NCBI GenBank assembly: GCA_020628975.1
Contig: JAHDEF010000095.1
Span: 1 to 6,703 of the forward strand
DNA from: Aquimarina sp.
GTDB lineage: Bacteria; Bacteroidota; Bacteroidia; Flavobacteriales; Flavobacteriaceae
Direction: 5' to 3'
Length of the DNA: 6,703 nt
Shown: positions 1-6,503 of the stretch, piece by piece
Layout: each line of letters opens with the position of its first letter
Position numbering within the stretch: position 1 is the stretch's first letter
The notes under the pieces: generated by a model
Databases searched by the model: none
What the model saw: only the letters and a program-made list of their open reading frames with translations
Told to the model about the DNA's origin: nothing
Program-made: the position numbers and the translations under genes

Positions 1-1428
1 TTCCCAACCTTCAATTGCAGTAGCAATATTTAGCATAATTTTGTCCTGAAAAGGATTTGGGTAAACTTTTATCGAGTTCTTGTTGTTTTCAAAATCTGAA
101 ATTGAAAGCGTATTCGCATACGCAGCTCTATCAGCTGTTAACACAAACTCGGTATTTGCATCTTTAAGTGGTCCACCATCTTCTTGCATAAAAAATAGCA
201 TAATTAGCCTGTGTCCTTCTTCCAATGTTTCAGTTGAAGGAATAGTTGTAGTTGGAGTAAAATTTGTAGGTATAGTAAAGTCAAACGTTGTGGTGTTAGC
301 ATTAGATGCTGACCCATTTATAACAGCCTCGAAAGGGCTCGTTCTTACCGTCATTCCATTTCCATCAACTTCCCTTACTTGCATAGCAACATAAGTTAAA
401 TCAGCTTCTACCGCTGAGGTTATTGATGTTGCATAAGTGGTAGTAATAGAAACGGTTTCTCCTGGTTCAAATACAGGTCTAGTTTCATTGGCTATAACAT
501 AATCATCTACATTATCCCAAGAAATAGATTGTGGACGATCGTTAATATCAGGTGTGCCTACTAATCTATAGGTATGTACCCAATCTACCATCATGGTATT
601 AATAGTATCATCTTCTAAATCACTTTTTGGTGGTAAGCCCCCAAGCCAAGTCGCTTGATTGGTCCATAAATCAAAAATAATTTCTAGCTCTCTAGTAAAT
701 TCTCTATCTTCAATGAATGGAGCATTAAATCTCTGCTCACCAACTCTCACTGATCCAGCAGGTTCTCCGTTTAGGTAAAATTGAATATTTTGAGCATCTT
801 TCCACCAAACTCCGTACGTGTGGTATTCTTCGTTCCATGGAACTCCTTTAAGCGGATTAGTATCGGATAGATTATTACTGTCAAAATTCCCATGGTTTCT
901 GATTTCCTTAGGATTTAAGTTTTCGTCAACATGAAAATATTGCGAATTCATTTGGGTAGGGAAATTGGGCTGGCAACCACAAGATGGTTTAGAATTATTT
1001 TCAATAATGTCTATTTCATCTCTATTAAAAGAATCCCCATTGTTTAACCAAAATGTATTATAGGCCGATATATGGGCTGTTTTGATTTTAGCTTCAGTGT
1101 ACATAGGGTAACTCATTTCATCGATAGAGTGAATTCGAGCCGATTGAAACCAGCGTCCTTCAGGATTACTTTCGTTTAATGTGGCTTTAATCCATAATTT
1201 TCCGTCAGATACTCCAGAGTTATCATCTGAACGAGACATATAAACTGGAAACGGATAATTCCAGATTGACTTAAACCATTTACTTCCATCAATAGCATTG
1301 CCGCTAAATTCATCGGACATAGAAGATACACTTTCCCAAGATTGACCAGGTGGAGGTGTAGGTTGTGCAAACGATTGTATTGCTGTTGTAACTAAGCATA
1401 CAATCAAAGAGATTGTTTTTAAATTCAT
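1..1428 (-). CDS. Secreted GH16 glycoside hydrolase (agarase/porphyranase/carrageenase-like) with T9SS tail, 3' end cut off
   Basis: This frame is open from the ATG at 1428 to the left edge, giving 476 residues without the stop codon. Residues 1-21 form a signal peptide (MNLKTISLIVCLVTTAIQSFA, then Q22). Residues 34-292 form a family 16 hydrolase fold, beginning SDEF and ending VDWVHTYRLV. The catalytic signature EIDIIE lies at 138-143, with E138 the expected nucleophile, E143 the acid/base and D140 between them. The extra residue in the motif is the beta-bulge form found in agarases, porphyranases, kappa-carrageenases and laminarinases. The 'VSDGKLWIKA' and 'TFWLNNGD' stretches favour the algal-galactan group, but the substrate is not decided. 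Residues about 300-435 form a beta-rich Ig-like or carbohydrate-binding-like domain of unknown role. From about 447 a type A T9SS sorting tail starts (VYPNPFQ at 455-461). Perhaps 40-50 residues are missing. It should be exported across the outer membrane and released or surface-anchored. It lies 65 bp after ruvC on the same strand and may have its own promoter. Confidence 0.9.
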   Translation of the reverse strand, partial: MNLKTISLIVCLVTTAIQSFAQPTPPPGQSWESVSSMSDEFSGNAIDGSKWFKSIWNYPFPVYMSRSDDNSGVSDGKLWIKATLNESNPEGRWFQSARIHSIDEMSYPMYTEAKIKTAHISAYNTFWLNNGDSFNRDEIDIIENNSKPSCGCQPNFPTQMNSQYFHVDENLNPKEIRNHGNFDSNNLSDTNPLKGVPWNEEYHTYGVWWKDAQNIQFYLNGEPAGSVRVGEQRFNAPFIEDREFTRELEIIFDLWTNQATWLGGLPPKSDLEDDTINTMMVDWVHTYRLVGTPDINDRPQSISWDNVDDYVIANETRPVFEPGETVSITTTYATSITSAVEADLTYVAMQVREVDGNGMTVRTSPFEAVINGSASNANTTTFDFTIPTNFTPTTTIPSTETLEEGHRLIMLFFMQEDGGPLKDANTEFVLTADRAAYANTLSISDFENNKNSIKVYPNPFQDKIMLNIATAIEGWE

Positions 1429-1456
1429 TTTTTGTACAATTATAAATAGTATGAAG

Positions 1457-1464
1457 CAAAAATA
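1457..1464 (-). promoter_or_regulatory. Possible promoter -7 element for the GH16 gene
   Basis: On the minus strand this reads TATTTTTG, a fit to the Bacteroidetes -7 consensus TAnnTTTG, 28 bases upstream of the GH16 ATG. The implied leader is about 20 nt. No TTG is present at the -33 position with the 17-base spacing seen at the other promoters in this window. The call therefore rests on one element in very AT-rich DNA. Confidence 0.35.
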
Positions 1465-1493
1465 AGTCCTTAATAATTAGTTATGTAATAAAA

Positions 1494-2054
1494 CTAAAGT
1501 TTTTTGATTTTATGAGTATTTTGTTTCACATAAGCACTCCATCCCGAGTAGCTTTTGGTGTCTCCCATTTTTGAATTAGAATTGTAGAAATGGCATACTG
1601 CCGCAGCTAATCCGTCAGTAGCATCAAGGTTTTTGGGTATTTCTTTTAATTTGAGCATTTGTTGTAGCATTTTAGCTACTTGCTCTTTACTAGCGTTTCC
1701 GTTACCCGTTACAGCCATTTTAATTTTTTTTGGCAAATATTCTGTTATAGGAATTTCACGACTCAGCCCAGCAGCCATAGCTACCCCTTGCGCACGCCCT
1801 AGCTTTAACATGGATTGAACATTTTTCCCAAAAAATGGTGCTTCAATCGCTATTTCATCGGGTTGAAAAGTATCAATCAATTCGATTGTTCGTTCAAAAA
1901 TTTTTTTGAGCTTTAGATAGTGATCGTTATACTTTGATAAATTCAACTCATTAAGCTGCACAAAATGCATTTTTTTATTGACTACCTTAATTACTCCAAA
2001 CCCCATAATAGTGGTACCTGGGTCAATACCCAATATGATTTTTTCGACGCTCAA
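1494..2054 (-). CDS. ruvC: Crossover junction endodeoxyribonuclease RuvC
   Basis: RuvC is the Holliday junction resolvase that acts with the RuvAB branch-migration motor in recombinational repair, cutting symmetrically with Mg2+ as a dimer. The 186-residue product has the full acidic tetrad: D11 in GIDPGT, E71 in IAIEAPFFGKN, and D144 and D147 in DATDGLAAAVCH. The conserved GRAQGVAMAA (86-95) and VTGNGNASKEQV (115-126) stretches are also present. The length is usual for the family, with a basic C-terminal extension. The start codon is TTG at 2054. No ATG lies between the upstream in-frame TAA and the catalytic Asp, and starting at Met17 would remove D11. The TTG overlaps the TGA stop of the preceding lipoprotein gene as TTGA, which suggests translational coupling and one transcript from the promoter near 2555-2582. 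Confidence 0.96.
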   Translation of the reverse strand: MSVEKIILGIDPGTTIMGFGVIKVVNKKMHFVQLNELNLSKYNDHYLKLKKIFERTIELIDTFQPDEIAIEAPFFGKNVQSMLKLGRAQGVAMAAGLSREIPITEYLPKKIKMAVTGNGNASKEQVAKMLQQMLKLKEIPKNLDATDGLAAAVCHFYNSNSKMGDTKSYSGWSAYVKQNTHKIKKL

Positions 2055-2497
2055 TTCGTTTTTTTATTTAGGATTAATGGGAGTTTAAAATTGCAAGTTA
2101 CAGGAACACCTTGTATGTAACCTGGCTTAATAGGATTAATAGCGTTAAGTGTACTATCAATAGTTGACTTTATAGCTTCTGATGCTAACATTCTCGTGGG
2201 CAAATTAGCTGAAATTATACCATTTCTATTTACTTGTATTTTTATCCAAATAGTGTCATTTTCAATTGTTGACCATACTATTTGTTGGGGCAATTGCTTT
2301 TGAATAAGTGTTGAAAGTTGCTCTTCAAAGCATTTTTTTTGGGTGTTGCAGGGCTTAATTTCAGGGAATAATTCTAACTCCAATTCATTCAAACGCTCAT
2401 CGAAGTTTTGGTTGATTTGTTGTTGATTGTTATGCCAGCGATCACAGCTTGTTAAAGCATTAGCGAATAGTAGCATAAGAATCAATTTTCTAAACAT
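2051..2497 (-). CDS. Small lipoprotein with TonB C-terminal-like domain
   Basis: The product from the ATG at 2497 has 148 residues. Residues 1-17 form a lipoprotein signal peptide with lipobox LTSC and lipidated C18. A polar, Gln/Asn- and Glu-rich stretch follows (19-70), with C50 and C56. Residues about 83-144 resemble the TonB C-terminal fold: strand IWIKIQVNRNGII, a helix with SEAIKSTIDSTLNAI, then KPGYIQGVPVTCNFKLPLIL, matching the usual 'kPGkqnGkpV...f.lPi.F' ending. It has no transmembrane anchor or Pro-rich spanning linker, so it is unlikely to be a classical TonB; a periplasmic or envelope role is inferred and unknown. The frame extends upstream to a TTG at 2557. That start would add 20 residues before the signal peptide and lies inside the predicted promoter, so I reject it. 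The stop overlaps the ruvC start. Confidence 0.8.
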   Translation of the reverse strand: MFRKLILMLLFANALTSCDRWHNNQQQINQNFDERLNELELELFPEIKPCNTQKKCFEEQLSTLIQKQLPQQIVWSTIENDTIWIKIQVNRNGIISANLPTRMLASEAIKSTIDSTLNAINPIKPGYIQGVPVTCNFKLPLILNKKTN

Positions 2498-2554
2498 TTT
2501 TAGTTGTCTTAATGTCAATTTGAGATAAAGGTATGGTTTTTGAAAAATCTTTAG

Positions 2555-2582
2555 CAAAAGTATGAATATCTCAAATTATCAA
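2555..2582 (-). promoter_or_regulatory. Promoter of the lipoprotein-ruvC unit
   Basis: The minus strand has TTG at 2580-2582 and TACTTTTG at 2555-2562, separated by 17 bases. This fits the Bacteroidetes sigma-70 pattern (-33 TTG, -7 TAnnTTTG) with the same spacing as the promoter at 6476-6503. Transcription would begin near 2549, giving a leader of about 50 nt to the ATG at 2497 and excluding the upstream TTG at 2557 as the start. Confidence 0.6.
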
Positions 2583-2620
2583 TAAATTAGAGTTTTAAAG
2601 TAAATTTCAGGAAAAGAATT

Positions 2621-3130
2621 ATGGATATATTTTTAGTAGTAGTAGGTTTTATGTGTGTTATCGTTGGTGTTTTAGGTAGTTTTTTACCTGTTTTACCAGG
2701 GTTGCCTATCAGTTGGCTTGGTTTGTTATTAGTACACCTAACTACTGCAGTAAGTATTAATTATACTTTTTTAGGAATTTGGTTAGCGGTTGCTTTGTTA
2801 GTTTTAATATTAGACTATATCATTCCCGCAGTAGGAACCAAAAAATTCGGCGGAAGCAAATATGGAGTTTACGGTACTACAATAGGACTTATTGTTGGCT
2901 TGTTTTTTCCTCCTTTAGGTTTTGTTTTAGGTCCTTTCATTGGGGCGTATGTGGGTGAAATGTTACATCAACAAAATTCGAAAGTAGCCGCTAAAGCAGC
3001 TTGGGGTTCATTTGTAGGTTTTTTAACTTCTAGCTTTATGAAATTTATAGTGAGTTTAATTTTCGTGGGTCTATATTTTTGGAAAGTATCAGCAAATTTT
3101 GAAGGCTTATTTCCTTTCTTTTATCGCTAA
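2621..3130 (+). CDS. DUF456 family integral membrane protein
   Basis: The 169-residue product is almost entirely hydrophobic and matches the DUF456 pattern. A first membrane helix (about 3-20) leads into the conserved GSFLPVLPGLPISWLGLLLVH (19-39). A third helix follows at about 50-68. Then comes the DYIIPAVGTKKFGGSKYG segment (65-82), a Gly/Pro-rich hairpin GLIVGLFFPPLGFVLGPFIGAYVGE (89-113), and C-terminal helices at about 126-155. The family is widespread and its function is not established; it is expected in the inner membrane. AGGA at 2609-2612, eight bases before the ATG, is a purine-rich Shine-Dalgarno-like site, which is uncommon in this phylum and supports the start. I see no clear TAnnTTTG promoter in front of it. 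The gene is divergent from the lipoprotein-ruvC unit and converges on the Fur-family gene with a 25-bp gap. Confidence 0.9.
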   Translation: MDIFLVVVGFMCVIVGVLGSFLPVLPGLPISWLGLLLVHLTTAVSINYTFLGIWLAVALLVLILDYIIPAVGTKKFGGSKYGVYGTTIGLIVGLFFPPLGFVLGPFIGAYVGEMLHQQNSKVAAKAAWGSFVGFLTSSFMKFIVSLIFVGLYFWKVSANFEGLFPFFYR

Positions 3131-3155
3131 AAATTTTCCGGAAATCAAATTCATT

Positions 3156-3578
3156 TCATACGGCCACACACAACTTGCAAACGCCTTGAGCATTAATTTC
3201 TACAGAAGAAATTTGATGATTTGGCAACCTAATTTTTATTTCATCTTGAAGGTATTCGCAAGTAACCCTTTTGCAAATGGTACATTGAAAATGAAGATGT
3301 TGATGTGAGTGGGAATTTGAAGAGCATTCATGTCCACACATAGCATAATAGGTATCGTTGGGTTCTGTTTTCGCTTTATGAATCAGTCCTTCATCAATCA
3401 ACGTATTTAGCGTGCGATATAGCGTGCTGCGATCTGCAATTACGGTATCTTGTAATTCACTGTACGGAATCGCAGCATTATATTCTTTTATAGCAGAAAG
3501 AATTTGTAACCGAGAACTTGTTTGTTTAAGCCCTCTTAACTTTAATAATTCTTTCGCGAAATTTAATGCTTCATTCAT
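3156..3578 (-). CDS. Fur-family metalloregulator, probably Zur (zinc)
   Basis: This 140-residue protein is a metal-dependent DNA-binding repressor of the Fur superfamily. An N-terminal winged helix (about 5-70) contains DRSTLYRTLNTLIDEGLIHK at 49-68, the family's recognition-helix signature. The C-terminal half has C99-x2-C102 and C134-x2-C137, which make the structural zinc site. A Cys/His-rich segment (81-96: C81, H83, C85, H90, H92, H94, H96) precedes them. Aligned from memory with E. coli Zur, C81 falls at the sensory ligand C88, His in 92-96 near H96, and C107 at the position of E111. Cys in the sensory site favours Zur over Fur or PerR, but the metal is inferred. It is the last gene of the operon, 3 bp after the receptor stop, and probably represses its own operon at the inverted repeat 6496-6516. 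The specific Zur call is moderately certain; the Fur family is certain. Confidence 0.93.
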   Translation of the reverse strand: MNEALNFAKELLKLRGLKQTSSRLQILSAIKEYNAAIPYSELQDTVIADRSTLYRTLNTLIDEGLIHKAKTEPNDTYYAMCGHECSSNSHSHQHLHFQCTICKRVTCEYLQDEIKIRLPNHQISSVEINAQGVCKLCVAV

Positions 3579-3581
3579 TTA

Positions 3582-5906
3582 TCAAAAGGTTAGGGTAGCA
3601 GTTAGATTCATATTAATTCCTTCTTCATCAGAAAAAAGTCTCAGACGATTTAAATAGTCACGGTAAGTAGTATTTAAAAGATTATTGGCTTTTAGAACTA
3701 AACGTAATTGAGTATTATTGAAAGGAATTTCAGCGGCTATTTTTGCTCCAAGTAAATAGTAGGCTTCTGGAGGTAGGGGGTATTCTGGGAAATTTTCTAA
3801 AGTGGGAAAGCGTTTTTGTTCAAAAGTATATTTATGATTTGCTTTAAAGGAAACATTTGTCCATTCTTTACCTAAAAAACGTATAGGATTTAATAATGTA
3901 TATCCTAAGGTGGCTCCTAAATTATTAGCAGGAGCAAAAATTACGGGTGTTTCGTTTGAAATATCTTCTGCCCACAAATAGCTTCCTTTTATATTTAAAG
4001 CCCATCTTTTTGAAATTTCATAAGCTAACGATGCATCAAAACCTGTAAAAACAGCTTTTTCTGTTTGTTGATATTTAAATAGCGGAAGTTGGTTAAAAAA
4101 GTTATTAAAGAAGCCTGAAGGTTCTAAATAAATATAATTTTTAAAATCTTGCACATAGGCTAACGCATTAATTGACATACGATCAGACAAATGAAGATCG
4201 ACCCCCGTGGTAATTTTTAGTGCAGACTCATTTTTTAAATCCGTATTTCCTAATTCATAACTGGCTACACCCACGTGAACACCATCACTAAAGCGCTCGT
4301 CGATGGTTGGGTTTCGTTGTGCGTAACCAATGTTAAAATGGTAAGCAGTAGCATTAGGTTGGTATTTTACCCCAAAACTTAATGTAGAATTTGAATAGGT
4401 GTCCGAAAAACGTTTTACACTTTCGTTAGGTCGGTTGGTTACTACATTTTGTTGTTCGCTCGATATTCTAGCACCTAATTCCGTATCAAAATCACCAAAA
4501 TTTCCTTTAAATACTCCGTAGAAAGCAGCATTTTTTCGAATATAATCAGGAATTAAACGCCTTCTATTTGTTTCGAAATTGGTGTTGTTTGCGTAAATAT
4601 ATTGAGTTCCTAATTCTGATTTAAAATGTGGACTAAACTTTTTTTGCCAGTTGGCTTCAAGCTGATAGGCATTTTGCTTTAAATCAAGCACGGGGGTTTC
4701 TGATCGATTTCCTCTTCTTACATCAAATTCTTGTCTTCGATTTAATTGAAAAGCTATAGCTGTTTCAATTTTAGAGGTTGCGTTCAAGGCTATTTTATTT
4801 TCCCACTTAATTAAACTATGTTTTACTTCTTGCCTTGGGGCTTCAATTCCGAAACTGTGAGTAGATTCCGTAAATTGAGGTTCCGTTAAATTTAAAACAC
4901 GTTCCAAATCATTAGGTGTAGCACTTAAAGCACCACGTAAAATTCCGAGTTTTGTATTGAAAAAAGAAGCATTTATAGCCGATTTCCATTTTTTTGATAA
5001 ATCAGATTCTAATTGTAAACTGATATTCTGTTGTTTATACCCTGTATTATTTAGATAGTAGTTGGGGGCACGTCGATCGCCACTATTTCTTAAAGTTCCA
5101 GTAACTTTCCAACCAATTTTGCCTTTATATTGCTGTAATTGAGCCGAAATTCCAGTTCCAATACCATTAGATTCTAAAAAAATATTAGTTCTACCGTGTA
5201 AATGGGGTTCTTTTTCAATAGGTTTTACATTGGCCAAAACGACACCTCCTAAATTCGCTCCAGGATATTTAACCACACCAATACCTTTTATTACCGAAAT
5301 ATTATCAACGGTTTGTGGATCAATTTCAGGAGCATGATCGATGCCCCATTGTTGTCCTGCTAAGGCTACGCCATTGCTTAAAATACTTACCCGATTGCCG
5401 TAGAGGCCATGAATAATAGGTTTACTTATTGCCGCTCCGTTTTTAAAAGCGCTAACCCCTGTAAATTTCTCGGTGAGTTGCCCAAGGCTTTCACTTAAAT
5501 TATCCTGAATTTTTTGGCGAGATATACTAAGCGTTTCTTGTAAATCTTCTGAACTATGTGCTGTAATTACTAAATGATCTAATTTATTTTGTCGATGTGC
5601 TAACTTTATGTCTTGCGTGTCATCAGTAATTATATTAATTAATTTTTTTTGAGTTTCACAACCCAAATGACTTACTATTAAATGATAGCTCCCTGGGCAT
5701 ATATTGGTGATTGTATATGAGCCAGTTTTTGAGGTGATAACACCTTGCTTCGTTTCTTGTAAGTATACTTCAGCTAGGCTTAAGGGAGTTCCAGAATCAG
5801 CATCGGCAACAGTACCCTGTAAACGAATATTGCAGGACTGTGACCATCCTGCAATATAAATTCCCGTAAGGAAAAGTAGGTTAAAGAGTTGTTGGTATAT
5901 TCTCAT
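3582..5906 (-). CDS. TonB-dependent outer-membrane receptor, ZnuD-like (probable zinc uptake)
   Basis: The 774-residue product has a signal peptide (about 1-22), a carboxypeptidase-regulatory-like beta-sandwich (about 25-95), a plug domain (about 112-230) and a 22-strand-type barrel to the end. It ends in Phe (LTATLTF), as outer-membrane beta-barrels do. The plug has PIIHGLYGNRVSILSNG (163-179) and WGIDHAPEID (187-196). Compared from memory with Neisseria ZnuD, D190-H191 matches the plug Asp-His pair that holds zinc. FSDGVHVGVASYELGN, with H544, matches a ZnuD loop with a zinc-binding His. The NLLNTTYRDY ending also aligns. The long His-rich loops of the neisserial protein are missing, and the N-terminal beta-sandwich is an addition common in Bacteroidetes. 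Energy would come from TonB-ExbBD encoded elsewhere. The ATG lies within the upstream lipoprotein gene (26-bp overlap), implying coupled translation. Heme or another metal chelate is an alternative substrate. Confidence 0.92.
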   Translation of the reverse strand: MRIYQQLFNLLFLTGIYIAGWSQSCNIRLQGTVADADSGTPLSLAEVYLQETKQGVITSKTGSYTITNICPGSYHLIVSHLGCETQKKLINIITDDTQDIKLAHRQNKLDHLVITAHSSEDLQETLSISRQKIQDNLSESLGQLTEKFTGVSAFKNGAAISKPIIHGLYGNRVSILSNGVALAGQQWGIDHAPEIDPQTVDNISVIKGIGVVKYPGANLGGVVLANVKPIEKEPHLHGRTNIFLESNGIGTGISAQLQQYKGKIGWKVTGTLRNSGDRRAPNYYLNNTGYKQQNISLQLESDLSKKWKSAINASFFNTKLGILRGALSATPNDLERVLNLTEPQFTESTHSFGIEAPRQEVKHSLIKWENKIALNATSKIETAIAFQLNRRQEFDVRRGNRSETPVLDLKQNAYQLEANWQKKFSPHFKSELGTQYIYANNTNFETNRRRLIPDYIRKNAAFYGVFKGNFGDFDTELGARISSEQQNVVTNRPNESVKRFSDTYSNSTLSFGVKYQPNATAYHFNIGYAQRNPTIDERFSDGVHVGVASYELGNTDLKNESALKITTGVDLHLSDRMSINALAYVQDFKNYIYLEPSGFFNNFFNQLPLFKYQQTEKAVFTGFDASLAYEISKRWALNIKGSYLWAEDISNETPVIFAPANNLGATLGYTLLNPIRFLGKEWTNVSFKANHKYTFEQKRFPTLENFPEYPLPPEAYYLLGAKIAAEIPFNNTQLRLVLKANNLLNTTYRDYLNRLRLFSDEEGINMNLTATLTF

Positions 5907-6459
5907 CTATATCGTTAATTTCAATATCAACATTTAGTTCCGTAACTCCACCAACAGTGTTATCTAATGTACCAGCTTTGGCACTAGCAGCATCTTTGTT
6001 AGGTTCGTGTACTAATTTAATATTAATACTTGCAGGTGTAGCAATGGTACCTGTAACTATTGTAGTCGATAAGCCTGTTGGATTACCATTTTCGTCTTCA
6101 TCATTATACGTAATATTGATACCATCTGTAGCGGTAAAAAATAATTGGTGCTCATCATCTTCTTCTTCAATTTCTACCGTGACATCTTCATCAGGGTTCG
6201 TCAAAGTAATTTCAGCATCATAGGTGGTGGCAGCTTTAAGTGGGGCTGACTGCGTTATAGTGTTTGCACCATCTTCCAAACCTTGAGAAGCAATTGCTAC
6301 AAATTCAATAGTATTGTTTGTGCCTGATTCGGTTAACGTTAATTTTAATTCAGTAATTAATTCTTCTTCATTTACATCATTAGGAACATCCTTGTCATCT
6401 TCACAAGAATATAAAAATAGTGTTGCAAGCCCTAGCAGTAATAAAAATGTCTTTTTCAT
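5881..6459 (-). CDS. Acidic lipoprotein, probably surface-exposed partner of the TonB-dependent receptor
   Basis: This 192-residue lipoprotein is the first gene of the operon. Residues 1-18 form a lipoprotein signal peptide with lipobox LYSC and lipidated C19. C19 is followed by EDDKD; acidic residues just after the Cys act as a surface-export signal for lipoproteins in Bacteroidetes, so the outer face of the outer membrane is likely. The mature part is mostly beta-strand in pattern and very acidic, with clusters at 90-103 (DEDVTVEIEEEDDE) and 119-124 (NDEDEN), and only two His (H104, H151). It recalls a flavobacterial family of about 190 residues, often encoded before TonB-dependent receptors and sometimes labelled 'type 1 periplasmic binding fold'. 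I have not verified that label, and the sequence does not look like a sugar-binding protein. I infer a role in capturing or handing over metal. The ATG is 16 bases downstream of the -7 element. The gene's end overlaps the receptor start. Confidence 0.85.
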   Translation of the reverse strand: MKKTFLLLLGLATLFLYSCEDDKDVPNDVNEEELITELKLTLTESGTNNTIEFVAIASQGLEDGANTITQSAPLKAATTYDAEITLTNPDEDVTVEIEEEDDEHQLFFTATDGINITYNDEDENGNPTGLSTTIVTGTIATPASINIKLVHEPNKDAASAKAGTLDNTVGGVTELNVDIEINDIDENIPTTL

Positions 6460-6475
6460 GATTGATAATTTTTTT

Positions 6476-6503
6476 CAAATGTAAGACAAATTCACAAATG
6501 CAA
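6476..6503 (-). promoter_or_regulatory. Promoter of the lipoprotein-receptor-regulator operon
   Basis: On the minus strand, TTG at 6501-6503 and TACATTTG at 6476-6483 are separated by 17 bases, a good match to the Bacteroidetes promoter pattern. Initiation near 6469-6471 would leave a leader of only about 10-12 nt, A-rich and without a Shine-Dalgarno site, which is normal in this phylum. The -33 element lies inside the inverted repeat 6496-6516, so a protein bound there would block RNA polymerase. Confidence 0.65.

Noticed and set aside
80..394. Plus-strand open frame of 104 codons
   Set aside because: It is antisense to the GH16 gene, whose minus frame has signal peptide, catalytic motif and sorting tail; the plus product has no recognisable features.
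1176..1370. Minus-strand open frame of 64 codons
   Set aside because: Out-of-frame reading inside the GH16 gene, which is open through this whole stretch in another frame.
1633..1818. Plus-strand open frame opposite ruvC
   Set aside because: Antisense shadow of the conserved RuvC core.
2332..2340. Run of eight T (A8 in the gene) as a phase-variation tract
   Set aside because: It encodes Lys-Lys in frame, the genome is AT-rich with similar runs elsewhere (for example near 5643-5650), and a housekeeping-linked lipoprotein is an unlikely phase-variable target.
2498..2557. Longer start (TTG at 2557) for the TonB_C-like lipoprotein
   Set aside because: It would put 20 residues before a good lipoprotein signal peptide, and the TTG lies within the -7 element of the predicted promoter.
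3131..3155. Palindrome TTTCCGGAAA between convergent genes as a bidirectional terminator
   Set aside because: The 10-bp palindrome has no loop, so only a few pairs could form in RNA, and no convincing U-run follows on both strands.
3099..3308. Plus-strand open frame across the DUF456 end and the Fur-family 3' end
   Set aside because: Overlaps two well-supported genes and has no domain or credible start signal.
3412..3657. Plus-strand open frame opposite the Fur-family start
   Set aside because: Antisense to the conserved winged helix; no coding features.
5957..6223. Plus-strand open frame of 88 codons, Ser/Val-rich
   Set aside because: The Ser runs are the complement of Asp/Glu codons in the acidic lipoprotein; antisense shadow.
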